Below, piece after piece: positions 18,537 to 27,470 of a DNA stretch of 64,000 nucleotides. Each line of letters opens with the position of its first letter. The first letter of the stretch is position 1. Origin of the DNA: Bacillus sp. UNC41MFS5. GTDB taxonomy: Bacteria; Bacillota; Bacilli; Bacillales_B; DSM-18226. A model generated the notes under the pieces. It saw only the letters and a program-made list of their open reading frames with translations. It was not told the DNA's origin and searched no databases. The DNA is taken from contig NZ_KK366021.1 in NCBI RefSeq assembly GCF_000686805.1, forward strand, positions 37,356-101,355, written 5' to 3'. Made by a program: the position numbers and the translations under genes.

Positions 18537-18623
18537 TATTTATGAAGGTAGATTAAGCTGCCATGATACCCTTCTAGAAATAACAAAGCTTTTCTTCGAT
18601 TTTCTATTTTTCAACAACGTAAC

Positions 18624-19142
18624 TTAAATAGGTTGCGAATAGACCGCTGTGATTTCCTCTTTTATCATTTTATTAGGGTAAGCATATTCGGTTGGTGAAT
18701 AAATGAAACCATTATTTATTTTATTTATTTCTACAGGGTCTGCTGCAAGAATGTCCTTTCCCGTTGGATATTGAAATTGAATGAATTTGACTATTTCAAC
18801 GATGACACCAACAACACTCCGGTTATGTGTTTTTGTAAAAACAATCTCATTTCCTTGCTCCAAAAATTTTTCAATTAAAACAGGCTCGATCCCTTCAGCT
18901 AAGAGATTCTCGGCTAAATGCTGGGAAAACACTGCCCCAATATTGGCTAGATCCTTCTTTTTGACGCCCGGAATCACTACACTATAAAGCGTAAAATCAT
19001 TAATTAGAATTAAACATTGATAGCGTCCTATTTTAAATAGATTTAAATGCCATTCATTTAGGCTTTTAGAAACCTTCACATCTTCAGTTACTGTAATCTG
19101 TAATTCTTTTAAAACCTTTTGTGTTGCACCAATAATAAACAT
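18624..19142 (-). CDS. DUF6933-like protein
   Basis: About 172 residues beginning MFIIGATQKVLKELQI, with WHLNLFKIGRYQCLILIN and VIPGVKKKDL, the pattern I associate with DUF6933. The family carries no known activity. The second methionine (19142) is chosen because homologues of this family begin there. No transmembrane segment. Confidence 0.7.
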   Translation of the reverse strand: MFIIGATQKVLKELQITVTEDVKVSKSLNEWHLNLFKIGRYQCLILINDFTLYSVVIPGVKKKDLANIGAVFSQHLAENLLAEGIEPVLIEKFLEQGNEIVFTKTHNRSVVGVIVEIVKFIQFQYPTGKDILAADPVEINKINNGFIYSPTEYAYPNKMIKEEITAVYSQPI

Positions 19143-19192
19143 TAGACACCCATCTTCCCTTAAGAACATTTCTTACCATTATTGACAATATA

Positions 19193-19225
19193 ACAAAAAA
19201 ACTAATCAAGCGCTTGATTAGTTTT
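19193..19225 (-). terminator. terminator of exonuclease gene
   Basis: AAAACTAATCAAGC (19198-19211) and GCTTGATTAGTTTT (19212-19225) form a perfect 28-base palindrome starting right after the stop codon and followed by T on the minus strand. Confidence 0.82.
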
Positions 19226-19831
19226 TTAACCCATTTTTGATCGTGAAACGGCTGGCTGGTATTTTCTCATCGGGGACTTTTCTAGCACTTCTTGAAGATA
19301 ATAGTTTCCATTTGGACTTGTTTTCTTTAGTAACTCCAACAAGTATGTAATATCATCTAGTGCTCTATGTGTTTGGTAGTCTGTAATGTTGTGTGCTTGT
19401 AATAGGGTCAGTAATTTTCCATTTGGAAAGCCGTAATTTTTCCAAGGGATATTTCTCATCGTACAATACCATTTCAGATCGTTGACTTCAGGATACATAT
19501 GATAAAGAAAGCTTCGGTCGAAGGAAGCATTATGAGCAAACACTGAATCGGCACGATGGAAGTAGGTTTTTATTTTTACATCATAAAAGCTTTTCCCTTG
19601 AACCAGCTCATATGGGATTCCATGAACTCGATAGGCTGAGTCATAATTATTCCTTGCTGTACGAGAGAGCGGCTCACGTAAAAAGGAATCTTCTTCGATA
19701 ATATCGATTACCTCGCCAGTGTCAGCTCGATAAGAAAATAACTTTAAGGCAAGTTCAATTACTTCATCTTTAGTTGGTCCTAAACCGGTTGTCTCAACAT
19801 CTAATACCAATCCTAATTTTTCTGATCTCAT
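19226..19831 (-). CDS. DEDDh 3'-5' exonuclease
   Basis: 201 residues of the DnaQ/RNase T fold. ExoI motif DVETTG (residues 11-16), ExoII FAHNASFD and ExoIII HRALDD supply the four acidic residues and the histidine of the DEDDh active site. The size suits a free-standing proofreading or RNA-processing exonuclease. Confidence 0.92.
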   Translation of the reverse strand: MRSEKLGLVLDVETTGLGPTKDEVIELALKLFSYRADTGEVIDIIEEDSFLREPLSRTARNNYDSAYRVHGIPYELVQGKSFYDVKIKTYFHRADSVFAHNASFDRSFLYHMYPEVNDLKWYCTMRNIPWKNYGFPNGKLLTLLQAHNITDYQTHRALDDITYLLELLKKTSPNGNYYLQEVLEKSPMRKYQPAVSRSKMG

Positions 19832-19937
19832 CTACATGATCATCCCTTAATACTAAACTTTATCCCATTATACCAAAGCAAGACATAAGACTCTATCTCC
19901 AAAATGTACCTTCATGTGAATACTCAAGGGAAGAAGT

Positions 19938-20462
19938 CTTCCAGGGTGCCCATGAAAAGTTTTTCTCAAAGGCTACAGGCACTGTCAACCTTTCAGAGTT
20001 CCCATGGCAGATATTTTTCTATAGCTACGGGCACTGTGAACCTTCCAGAGTGCCCATGACAGGTTTTTCTCTACAGCTACGGGCACTGTGAACCTTCTAG
20101 AGTGCCCGTGACAGATATTTTTCTACAGCTACGGGCATTGTGAACCTTTCAGAGTGCACATAACAGATATTTCTCTACAGCTACGGGCACTGTCAACCTT
20201 TCAGAGTGCCCATCGCAGATATTTTTCTACACCTACGGGCACTGTGAACCTCTCAGAGTGCCCATCGCAGATATTTTTCTACACCTACGGGCACTGTGAA
20301 CCTTTCAGAGTGCCCATAACAGATATTTCTCTACAGCTACGGGCACTATGAACCTTTCAGAGTGCCCATGACAGATATTTCTCTACAGCTACGGGCACTG
20401 TGAACCTTCCAAGGTGCCCATGACAGGTTTTTCTCTACAGCTACGGGCACTGTGAACCTTCA
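19938..20462. repeat. 52-bp hairpin minisatellite (array 2)
   Basis: Nine full units start at exactly 52-bp intervals (19977, 20029, 20081, 20133, 20185, 20237, 20289, 20341, 20393), with a partial unit at 20445 and another before 19977. Each unit contains GGGCACT, 13 bases and AGTGCCC, then a T-rich stretch and CTACAGCTAC. The sequence is unrelated to array 1, yet period and hairpin design match. It fills the gap between exonuclease and TetR genes; open frames within it are repeat artefacts. Confidence 0.95.
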
Positions 20463-20470
20463 CATCCACA

Positions 20471-21049
20471 TTAATTCCCCTCCACCATCCCCGCAAGAAA
20501 TGCCTTGATAATAATCATTAGACTTTCATTCAAATCCAAAGACATCTTGAAACCGCCTTTTTGCTCTAAGGCTGAAAATCCATGCAAAATACTGCGCAAG
20601 CCCCTGACGGCATGCAGGGCACGTTCCCCTTCTAAATGATACGCCTGCAAAATGCGGACTGAAAGGTCAACGATCTTTGCTCCTGCTTGCTGCACATCCA
20701 TATCTTCCGGATTCGGTGCAAGTAAGGTTGCCTCGTAAATTCCTGGGTGCCTTCTTGCAAAATCTATATAAGCCTGACTTACTGCCAGGACAGCTTCGGT
20801 GCCTGACACCCCAATTTCTGCATCTGCCATCGCTTCATAAAGCATATTGAGTCCATAGATCGCCAATCTCTTTCGTAATCCTGGTAGACCGTCGAAATGG
20901 TTATATAAAGAAGGCGAGCGGATTCCTAGTTTTTTCGCTAGGTTTGCTAAGGTAACTTCTTGGATACCCTGTTGGTCGGCAAGTTCTGCTGCCGCTTCAA
21001 TAATAAATGATAATTCGAGACCGATTTTTGGTCTTGGTGACATAGTCAT
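20471..21049 (-). CDS. TetR/AcrR family repressor
   Basis: 192 residues with an N-terminal helix-turn-helix (VTLANLAKKLGIRSPSLYNHF) and a WHG-type C-terminal ligand domain. It lies 6 bases after the MBL hydrolase gene, in one operon. Two identical-spacing ACTAA/TTAGT palindromes in the operon promoter are the probable autoregulatory operators. Its codons for GVSGTE contain the dispersed 13-mer GGTGTCAGGCACC. Confidence 0.92.
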   Translation of the reverse strand: MTMSPRPKIGLELSFIIEAAAELADQQGIQEVTLANLAKKLGIRSPSLYNHFDGLPGLRKRLAIYGLNMLYEAMADAEIGVSGTEAVLAVSQAYIDFARRHPGIYEATLLAPNPEDMDVQQAGAKIVDLSVRILQAYHLEGERALHAVRGLRSILHGFSALEQKGGFKMSLDLNESLMIIIKAFLAGMVEGN

Positions 21050-21055
21050 GACTCC

Positions 21056-21763
21056 CTATCCAATTTTTTGTTCAAGATGTTTGATTGCCTGTTCCATTTT
21101 TTTCACAGGATTCATCACCATCTCCCCATGGCCGACCGCAAGTAACTCTGGTTGGTACCCCACTAACTTCCGTGCACTAGTCATAGCTGTTTCTTTACTC
21201 CAAGTACCAAAGGCTGGGAATGGAAACCACGGGACTATGTCCCCTGCCACCGCCATTCCACCTCGTGTCTGCATGGCATCCCCAGCAATCAACGCCTTTG
21301 TACGCAAATCTAAAAATGACATCGAGCCCGGTGTATGACCTGGTGTTTCGATTGCGGTTAACGAACCAATCATGTCGCCTTCCTTCAATAATATATTGGC
21401 TCTCGTTTTTAATTTTTTCGGGACTCCGCCTTTAATCGGTGTTTGTGCCTCATGAGGATCAAGCGACCGATCACCATTCATTAGTCTGTTGTCGCGAATC
21501 GAAATATACACCAGCACTTCTGGCATCAAGTCTTTTAAGGAATCCAGAGCTCCGACATGGTCTTCATGAGCATGTGTCAGCACTATTTTTGTAATGGGCT
21601 TTCCAATCGATTCCGCGGCCTTCATAATTCCCTTCGTGCAAAAACCTAGTGCTGCATCAATTAACGTTAACCCATCCTCTTCCTCCACCAAATAGCAGTT
21701 GACCGGAAAAACACTTGCCATGAATGTGACTTGATATAAATAACCATTTTTAATCATCCTCAT
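21056..21763 (-). CDS. MBL-fold metallo-hydrolase
   Basis: 235 residues with the metal-binding signature THAHEDH, a further histidine in ETPGHTPGS, the aspartate in LIAGDAM and the last histidine in AVGHGE. Substrate unknown; the family includes lactonases, glyoxalase II and quenching enzymes. First gene of the TetR operon. Confidence 0.92.
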   Translation of the reverse strand: MRMIKNGYLYQVTFMASVFPVNCYLVEEEDGLTLIDAALGFCTKGIMKAAESIGKPITKIVLTHAHEDHVGALDSLKDLMPEVLVYISIRDNRLMNGDRSLDPHEAQTPIKGGVPKKLKTRANILLKEGDMIGSLTAIETPGHTPGSMSFLDLRTKALIAGDAMQTRGGMAVAGDIVPWFPFPAFGTWSKETAMTSARKLVGYQPELLAVGHGEMVMNPVKKMEQAIKHLEQKIG

Positions 21764-21780
21764 CTGGCATATCCCCTTTA

Positions 21781-21827
21781 ACTAATGTCGTTAGTTTTAT
21801 ATTAACTAATGCTATTAGTTTTATCAA
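21781..21827 (-). promoter_or_regulatory. promoter with two TetR-type operators
   Basis: On the minus strand TTGATA (21827-21822), a 17-base spacer and TAATAT (21804-21799) make a sigma-A promoter. ACTAATgctATTAGT (21805-21819) fills the spacer and ACTAATgtcGTTAGT (21781-21795) covers the predicted start site. Two copies 24 bp apart fit a repressor that blocks RNA polymerase. Confidence 0.75.
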
Positions 21828-21908
21828 GACCCTTTTTGGAAAAAATTTCATTTCCTTCTTTTAGACATATATTCATCTCCTGTGCCAAAAAATACTAACA
21901 TGGATACC

Positions 21909-21948
21909 ACTTATTTAAGTTGACACTTAATTAAGTGTGCGCTAAAAT
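21909..21948 (+). promoter_or_regulatory. ArsR operon promoter and palindromic operators
   Basis: TTGACA (21920-21925), a 17-base spacer and TAAAAT (21943-21948) form a strong promoter. The spacer contains the 14-bp perfect palindrome CACTTAATTAAGTG (21924-21937), and a near copy ACTTATTTAAGT lies 16 bp upstream (21909-21920). The predicted start of transcription is at about 21955. Confidence 0.75.
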
Positions 21949-21954
21949 AACAAC

Positions 21955-22281
21955 ATGATTGAAAAAGTCCTTCATGCTTTGGCAGAGCCTAGACGTCGAG
22001 ATATTTTATATCTTGTTCGCGATGGAGAGCTAACCTCCAGCGCAATTGCCTCACATTTTGACATCTCAGCTCCAGCAATCTCTCAGCATCTCAAAGTTCT
22101 CGAACAATCTGGCCTTGTTGTGGTTCGGAGAGACGGAACAAAACGGTACTACGGTATTAGAAGGGACGGATTTTCAGAATTAAAGCAATATATTGACCGT
22201 TTTTGGGATGATAGTTTACTTCGTTTGAAAGAAGCTGCAGAAGAGGAAGAAAGGAGAATCAATAATGAATCAGACCAATAA
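21955..22281 (+). CDS. ArsR family winged-helix repressor
   Basis: 108 residues. Winged HTH: HALAEPRRRDILYLV, SSAIASHFDISAPAISQHLKVLEQSGLV, then RRDGTKRYYGI. It lacks the paired-cysteine metal motif of classical ArsR and resembles the SRPBCC-linked subgroup. No ribosome binding site precedes the ATG, which coincides with the predicted +1, so the mRNA may be leaderless. It overlaps the next gene by 17 bases. Confidence 0.92.
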   Translation: MIEKVLHALAEPRRRDILYLVRDGELTSSAIASHFDISAPAISQHLKVLEQSGLVVVRRDGTKRYYGIRRDGFSELKQYIDRFWDDSLLRLKEAAEEEERRINNESDQ

Positions 22282-22720
22282 TGACGTAATCACCAAAGAA
22301 ATTTTCATTGAAGCGCGTCCAGAAACATTATTTTCATTCTTTACGGATGCCGACAAAATGGTTCGCTGGATGGGGAGACAGATCCTTCTCGAGCCTAAAA
22401 TAGGCGGAAAATATCGAATTGATGTGAATGGCAGCGATATTGCCATGGGCGAATATGTTGAAATTGTACCTTATGAAAAAATTGTTATGTCTTGGGGCTG
22501 GGAAAAATCCAAGCTCGTGCCGCCTGGCTCAAGTAAAGTTGAATTCAAACTGACTCCGAAAGAAAATGGTACGAACCTAGTATTAACTCATTATGACTTG
22601 CCGGTGGAAGAAATCCCTTCTCATCAACAAGGCTGGTCCCATTACATGCCACGCATCAAAGATTTTGCCGAAGGCCGCGATCCAGGCGTAGACCCTTGGT
22701 CCGTTGTAGCTATGCATTAA
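22265..22720 (+). CDS. SRPBCC (AHSA1-like) protein
   Basis: 151 residues of the START/Bet v1-like AHA1 C-terminal fold: IFIEARPETLFSFFTDADKMVRWMG, GGKYRIDVNG and the amphipathic end helix. These proteins bind hydrophobic ligands; function unknown. It begins inside the ArsR reading frame behind AAGGAG, so translation is coupled. Confidence 0.9.
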   Translation: MNQTNNDVITKEIFIEARPETLFSFFTDADKMVRWMGRQILLEPKIGGKYRIDVNGSDIAMGEYVEIVPYEKIVMSWGWEKSKLVPPGSSKVEFKLTPKENGTNLVLTHYDLPVEEIPSHQQGWSHYMPRIKDFAEGRDPGVDPWSVVAMH

Positions 22721-22755
22721 TTTTTATAAATACATTATTTTGAGGAGAGAAATAA

Positions 22756-23145
22756 ATGTCTAAAACAATTCATCAGGAAGTAGTTTTCAATGCAAGCCCA
22801 GGACGGATTTACGAAGCACTCACAGATTCAAAGCAATTTAGTGAAATTACTGGTGGGGCTCCGGTTGAAATTAGCCCTGATGCTGGTGGGGCTTTCTCCT
22901 GCTTTGGCGGTATGATTCTTGGAAGAAACATTGAACTAGTTCCAGGAGTACGTATCGTTCAAGCTTGGCGAGTAGCAAACTGGCCTGAAGGGGTTTACTC
23001 TATCGCGAAGTTTGAGCTTAAAGAACAAGACTCTAAAACCCTCTTGGTTTTCGATCACATCGGTTTTCCTGAAGCGGAAGAAGTACATCTTGCGGCTGGA
23101 TGGGGAGAAAATTATTGGAAACCTTTAGAAAAATATTTAGGATAA
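22756..23145 (+). CDS. SRPBCC (AHSA1-like) protein
   Basis: 129 residues, second SRPBCC member of the operon: VVFNASPGRIYEALTDSKQF, ISPDAGGAFSCFGGMI and VQAWRVANWPEGVYS. GAGGAG precedes the ATG. Shares the ArsR-controlled transcript. Confidence 0.9.
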   Translation: MSKTIHQEVVFNASPGRIYEALTDSKQFSEITGGAPVEISPDAGGAFSCFGGMILGRNIELVPGVRIVQAWRVANWPEGVYSIAKFELKEQDSKTLLVFDHIGFPEAEEVHLAAGWGENYWKPLEKYLG

Positions 23146-23162
23146 GCGTTATCCTATCTACG

Positions 23163-23194
23163 AAAAATGCTTGGAGCTTCTCCAAGCATTTTTT
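23163..23194 (+). terminator. terminator of ArsR-SRPBCC operon
   Basis: AAATGCTTGGAG pairs with CTCCAAGCATTT around CTT, followed by TTTT. Confidence 0.85.
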
Positions 23195-23379
23195 ATATAT
23201 TAATAATGATTTTCTCAGATTTTTCCCTCATGAAAAAATGATTGTTTGTTCAAAATTTGTTCAAACCTTTTTTACAAATATGTGAAATAGTGAACAATTT
23301 ACCCTGATTTCGAAATAAGTTTGTTATAGTAACAATATAGAAAACAAATAAAAAAATTATTAAACAAGGAGTGTTTCAC

Positions 23380-23889
23380 ATGGTAGTAAATTGGTTAAGA
23401 GAAAACAAAGTTGCCGCAGGAATTTTAGCAGTCCTTCGCCTATATATCGGTTATTCTTGGTTAACAGCTGGATACCACAAATTAGCAGGTGGTTTCGATG
23501 CTTCTGGATTCTTAAAAGGAGCAATTGCAAATCCCGTTAAAGGACCTGACGGCAGCGTCGTTTATGGCTGGTATGTTGATTTCTTACAACATTTCGCATT
23601 ACCAAACGTTGATATTTTTAACACAATCGTTCCACTTGGCGAATTTTTAGTTGGACTTGGACTTATTCTTGGATGCTTAACAACAGCTGCAATGTTCTTT
23701 GGTCTTGTGATGAACTTCTCTTTCTTCTTAGCAGGAACTGTATCTCATATTCCAACTGACCTTTTCATCGGAGCAATTATCTTATTCGCTGGTTATAATG
23801 CCGGCCGCATCGGTCTTGACCGTTGGGTAATTCCATTCATTCGTAAAACTGCATTTAAAGGGAATAAAACCGTAAAACACAACGTTTAA
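23380..23889 (+). CDS. DoxX family membrane protein
   Basis: About 169 residues with four membrane helices (LRLYIGYSWLTAGYHKL, VPLGEFLVGLGLILG, MFFGLVMNFSFFLAG, LFIGAIILFAGYNAGRIGLD), typical of DoxX quinone-oxidoreductase-like subunits. The ATG at 23380 has AAGGAGTG 7 bases upstream; an in-frame GTG at 23371 overlaps that site. Confidence 0.9.
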   Translation: MVVNWLRENKVAAGILAVLRLYIGYSWLTAGYHKLAGGFDASGFLKGAIANPVKGPDGSVVYGWYVDFLQHFALPNVDIFNTIVPLGEFLVGLGLILGCLTTAAMFFGLVMNFSFFLAGTVSHIPTDLFIGAIILFAGYNAGRIGLDRWVIPFIRKTAFKGNKTVKHNV

Positions 23890-23896
23890 ACCAAAC

Positions 23897-23946
23897 AAAA
23901 AGCTACACAATCTTGGACATCGTTCTAGATTGTGTAGCTTTTTTTT
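23897..23946 (+). terminator. terminator of DoxX gene
   Basis: AAGCTACACAATCT (23900-23913) pairs perfectly with AGATTGTGTAGCTT (23927-23940), followed by eight T. Confidence 0.9.
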
Positions 23947-23958
23947 CATATGAAATTC

Positions 23959-24180
23959 TTAAAAGCTATTATCCTCTTCCAAGCTTTCCTTGTTCAAGTA
24001 CCAATTAGTTACCTGTGTAAGGATAGCAAAGACGAAAAAGAAGTTCATAGCCCAGACATTAATAAATGGGGCTATGCCACCAAACTCAATGGTTTCAAGG
24101 CCTTTTAGCTTCATGACAATCATCGATTCGATAAAAATAAGCACAAAACCCACTACACCAGCAATAGCTGCCCTCATCAT
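23959..24180 (-). CDS. small membrane protein
   Basis: 73 residues with two hydrophobic helices (about 4-24 and 43-62) and an acidic C terminus. Tandem ATGs follow GGGGGAAG. Not recognised. The bases from 24181 to 24358 hold no clear gene. Confidence 0.6.
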   Translation of the reverse strand: MMRAAIAGVVGFVLIFIESMIVMKLKGLETIEFGGIAPFINVWAMNFFFVFAILTQVTNWYLNKESLEEDNSF

Positions 24181-24358
24181 ATGTCTTCCCCCTGAGAATT
24201 TAATATTTATGTAAGTTAATGAAAATTTGATTTTGACAATTTTGTGAACATCTCTCTTTTATTATATTGTATCAAACGGAAAAGCAACACCCTTAAAAAT
24301 AAAAAAAGGCGAGGTTCCAGCCAAATCATGCTGTGAATTGGGGGAAGCAGCAATACAA

Positions 24359-24847
24359 TTAAAGTGATAAGACCATATTCCAAGATGTCCCTTCCACGCC
24401 TACCTTTTTAAAGCCAAATTTATCATATAAATGAAGCGCCGGATTGTTGGGATCCACACTTAAAGAAACACTGCAAAAGCCAGCCTCTTTTGCGATTTTT
24501 AGCAATTCCCCTAGGAGTGCTTTACCTATTCCCCTTCCCCTGTAATCAGGGTGGAGAGCCATTCCTAATAATGGCGTATTTTCGTCAATATAACCATATG
24601 TTTTATTTGTATCATTGAATAGCCTGAACCAGGCAGCGCCTATCGACTTATGTTCCGGAGTTGTTGCAATTAAGGAGAGATCCCCTTTTCTTCCCCAGTC
24701 TTTCAGTGATTGGGCGATATTTGGCTCATTTAATATATCCCTTGACGGACGTGGCTGTCCTTCGGAAATAAAAATTGCCTGATACAGCATCTCCCATAAA
24801 AAATCCTCGTCTTCTTTTACTCCATTTCTGATCAGATACCCACTCAT
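24359..24847 (-). CDS. GNAT family N-acetyltransferase
   Basis: About 162 residues. The acetyl-CoA loop is in LHPDYRGRGIGKALLGELL, followed by VSLSVDPNNPALHLYDKFGFKKVG. The start at 24847 follows GAGGG at correct spacing; longer in-frame starts have no binding site. Acceptor unknown. Confidence 0.88.
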   Translation of the reverse strand: MSGYLIRNGVKEDEDFLWEMLYQAIFISEGQPRPSRDILNEPNIAQSLKDWGRKGDLSLIATTPEHKSIGAAWFRLFNDTNKTYGYIDENTPLLGMALHPDYRGRGIGKALLGELLKIAKEAGFCSVSLSVDPNNPALHLYDKFGFKKVGVEGTSWNMVLSL

Positions 24848-25186
24848 TTCCATCCCTCTTTTCTCACATTTAAGAATATGTTTTAGTTCTAATTTTATGT
24901 ATTCCGATAACGCAGATAAACAGAGCATTTTTTTTAAATACCTGATATTTTATAAAAGCGGCGTCCTGAGTGACGAATCAACTAAGCTATTGAAGAAGTA
25001 TTCCCCTTTTATGGCAGAAGTTGTTTTAAATGGTCGCAAGCCATCTTAGTTACATTGAGACATTTATAATCTTCACAACTTCCACACAAGTTCCACCTAA
25101 ATTCTACACAAGTTTTTCATATGATTAACTCAAGTTAATACGGAAATGGTTCAAAGAGCTCATTTCTTAAAACTTCCCATTATTTT

Positions 25187-25216
25187 GATTGGTGCTAACA
25201 CCAATCTATTTTTTTT
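25187..25216 (+). terminator. terminator of duplicated element, copy A
   Basis: GATTGGTG, loop CTAA, CACCAATC, then TATTTTTTTT. Confidence 0.8.
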
Positions 25217-25344
25217 GCCCTAAACTGATTTCTTCACAACTTCCACACAAGTTCTCCCTAAGTTCTACACATGTTTCAACTATTATAAAGATAACTTAAT
25301 TAGGAAATGGTTCGAAGAGCTCATTTCTTAAACTTCCCATTTTG

Positions 25345-25375
25345 GATTGGTGCCTGACACCAATCTATTTTTTTT
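25345..25375 (+). terminator. terminator of duplicated element, copy B
   Basis: GATTGGTG, loop CCTGA, CACCAATC, then TATTTTTTTT. The loop and inner stem create the dispersed 13-mer GGTGCCTGACACC. Confidence 0.82.
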
Positions 25376-25381
25376 GCCTAT

Positions 25382-25422
25382 AAAAAGGTCAGCCATCTGA
25401 TTTTATGATGGCTGACCTTTTT
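25382..25422. terminator. terminator of protease gene
   Basis: AAAAAGGTCAGCCATC and GATGGCTGACCTTTTT form a perfect 16-bp stem, six bases past the protease stop; T-runs on both strands. Confidence 0.88.
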
Positions 25423-25428
25423 AATTTC

Positions 25429-27060
25429 TTAGTTTACTCCTACTTGTGTCCAAGCAGATTTAACGGCATTGTATTGTGTGCTGCCTGATCCATAAAGGTC
25501 AGCTGCTGCAGCAAGGAGTGCAGCACGGGCACCACTAAAATTACTTGTTGGAGTCAGATAAACTGTTAGTGCACGATAGTAGATTTTTTCAGCAACGGCT
25601 GTCCCTAAACTAGAAATCGTTAAATAAGCTGCTTTGTTTGGAATACCGCTGTTTGTGTGAACTCCACCATTATCAGAGGTTGTATTTACATAGCCGCTCA
25701 TAGTCGATGGCTGTCCATAAAGTTCAGGGTTTGATAGACTACGAAGAGCATCGCCAGCTTTATTAGGTGTATACACATCTTCGCCCATTAAATAATCACC
25801 TTTGTCAAGGAACACTCCAAATGTATCAGAAATCGACTCATTTAAAGCACCTGATTGGTATTGATATTGAAGCCCTGCCGTTCTTTCAGTAACTGCATGT
25901 GTTAATTCATGGGCAACAACATCTAGCCCACCTGACAAGGAACGGAAGGTTGTTCCGTCACCATCTCCATAAACCATTTGCGATCCATTCCAAAACGCAT
26001 TGTTATAATTTCTGCCATAGTGGACCGTCGAGCGAAGCGTCGCACCATTATTATCAAAGCTATTTCTATTAAACGTATTTTTATAATAATCATAGACGAC
26101 CCCAGCATAGTAGTGTGCATCTACATCGGCTCGCTGGCCTGTAGCGTTGAAATTATTATCAGCATCCACTGAATAATTACCAGGTAAACGTGATTGATTT
26201 GATGCCGTTCTTGTTTCGATGACACCTGTCATTGGCTTGGTAGTATCATATAAATAGTAAGTTCCGCTTGAGTAGTAGGTGTTTATTGTTTTTGTATCCC
26301 CGAGGACACCAACGCCTGTGCCATCTGCCACAGCATTATAGGACTTTAAGATATTCCCGTTGACGGCATCCACATAGACTACCCAGTTGGCAGGGTATGG
26401 CTGAATAAATTGTAGATTTGTTTTGTAAGCCAGATTAAATTGATCGCCATTCTTATAAACCACTAATTCTGTCTTTTCAACCGTATCTTCTACCTTTTTA
26501 CCCGTAGGACCAGCCTCGGCATTGGTTAGGGTTTCCGCTTTTGTTACTTTAATAGATTTCCAAGACTTCTCAAGGGCTGCATCCTTCGATAGCTGCGCTT
26601 TCAGTGCCCCTTGGAAATAGGAGGATGCTTCTGGAAACACATCTCCATTTACTGCCGTAACGATTCCATTTTTATCCGTGTGGACCTTAAACTTTGCTCC
26701 ATCAACTGGAATCCCCTGAACCGATTGAACAAAATTATAGTGCTTGCTGCCAAGTTCGTCCGTCTGGACATCTAGTAATGTTAAATCTTTAGCTGTATCT
26801 AATTGATAAAGCTCTTTATTTTCCTTTAAAAATTGCTTAATGGCATCTTTATCTTTATAAGCTTTGGTAGATAACTTTCCATGAACAAAGGATGGTACCT
26901 TTTGTCCTTGTTTCCAATGAACCTTTGCATCCTGACCAAACTGCGCTGCATCTTTCTGAACCGTAACATTATACGGAACAGTTTTTGCCGCAGCCGTAAT
27001 CGGCAGTACAGACCCCACTGTTAATCCCAATGCTAATACAAGTGATGTTCTCTTTTTCAT
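25429..27060 (-). CDS. npr: bacillolysin, secreted M4 neutral metalloprotease
   Basis: 543-545 residues. Signal peptide (about 1-27), FTP and PepSY propeptide (to about 240), then the thermolysin-like domain: zinc site HELTH (about 386-390), third ligand E410 in ALNESISD and the substrate histidine near 470 in GGVHTNSG. Length matches Bacillus NprE-type enzymes. AGGAGG lies 9 bases before the ATG at 27060. A secreted scavenging enzyme, normally expressed in late growth. Confidence 0.95.
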   Translation of the reverse strand: MKKRTSLVLALGLTVGSVLPITAAAKTVPYNVTVQKDAAQFGQDAKVHWKQGQKVPSFVHGKLSTKAYKDKDAIKQFLKENKELYQLDTAKDLTLLDVQTDELGSKHYNFVQSVQGIPVDGAKFKVHTDKNGIVTAVNGDVFPEASSYFQGALKAQLSKDAALEKSWKSIKVTKAETLTNAEAGPTGKKVEDTVEKTELVVYKNGDQFNLAYKTNLQFIQPYPANWVVYVDAVNGNILKSYNAVADGTGVGVLGDTKTINTYYSSGTYYLYDTTKPMTGVIETRTASNQSRLPGNYSVDADNNFNATGQRADVDAHYYAGVVYDYYKNTFNRNSFDNNGATLRSTVHYGRNYNNAFWNGSQMVYGDGDGTTFRSLSGGLDVVAHELTHAVTERTAGLQYQYQSGALNESISDTFGVFLDKGDYLMGEDVYTPNKAGDALRSLSNPELYGQPSTMSGYVNTTSDNGGVHTNSGIPNKAAYLTISSLGTAVAEKIYYRALTVYLTPTSNFSGARAALLAAAADLYGSGSTQYNAVKSAWTQVGVN

Positions 27061-27155
27061 TTCCAACCGCCTCCTAATTTCTCTTTGTATACAATTTTCA
27101 AAATAATCATAACACGATAAGTCTATTAGGATAATTGGGAAAAAGTGTGGGACAT

Positions 27156-27239
27156 GGTGTCAGGCACCCGTGAAGGCACTAGCGAAAAATAACCCATTCT
27201 ATTAAAAATCCCAACGCTAGGTTCGCAAAGGCGTTGGGA
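27156..27239. other. intergenic 13-mer and 9-bp hairpin
   Basis: The 404-base gap between protease and kinase genes contains the 13-mer GGTGTCAGGCACC at 27156-27168 and a hairpin with arms TCCCAACGC (27209-27217) and GCGTTGGGA (27231-27239). T-rich flanks on either side could make it a weak terminator. The remainder is AT-rich and shows no gene. Confidence 0.55.
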
Positions 27240-27470
27240 AAATTTTATTATTTATTTTTTCGGTGGACTAAACTTTATTTTATTTTTTGTAACTTTTTAT
27301 AAAGTGCTTTTATGAATATACACAAAACTTTTTTCCAATAATTTTATATAGAATTTGTTACAAAATAATAAGGAAGTAAAATTACCAATAATAAACAACA
27401 AAATGTATATTCCATTGCTTAAAAAAATAGTAGAATATTGCTATACAACATTATGAGGAGTAGATTCCAC

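Larger units (their letters stand above)
25071..25379 (+). repeat. tandem duplication with paired terminators (candidate twin small RNAs)
   Basis: Copy A (25071-25220) and copy B (25232-25379) are about 150 bp each, offset 161 bp. Both begin CTTCACAACTTCCACACAAG, share a GGAAATGGTTC...GAGCTCATTTC block with GAAATG/CATTTC pairing, and end in a GATTGGTG/CACCAATC terminator on the plus strand. No open frame of note lies in either. Genes on both sides point left, so plus-strand terminators here have no protein gene to serve. TATAAT at 25065-25070 precedes copy A, but no clear -35 is seen. Confidence 0.7.

Noticed and set aside
20154..20351. 65-residue open frame on the plus strand
   Set aside because: It consists only of translated minisatellite units and has no ribosome binding site.
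19938..20462. CRISPR array
   Set aside because: The whole 52-bp unit repeats; there are no unique spacers and no cas genes.
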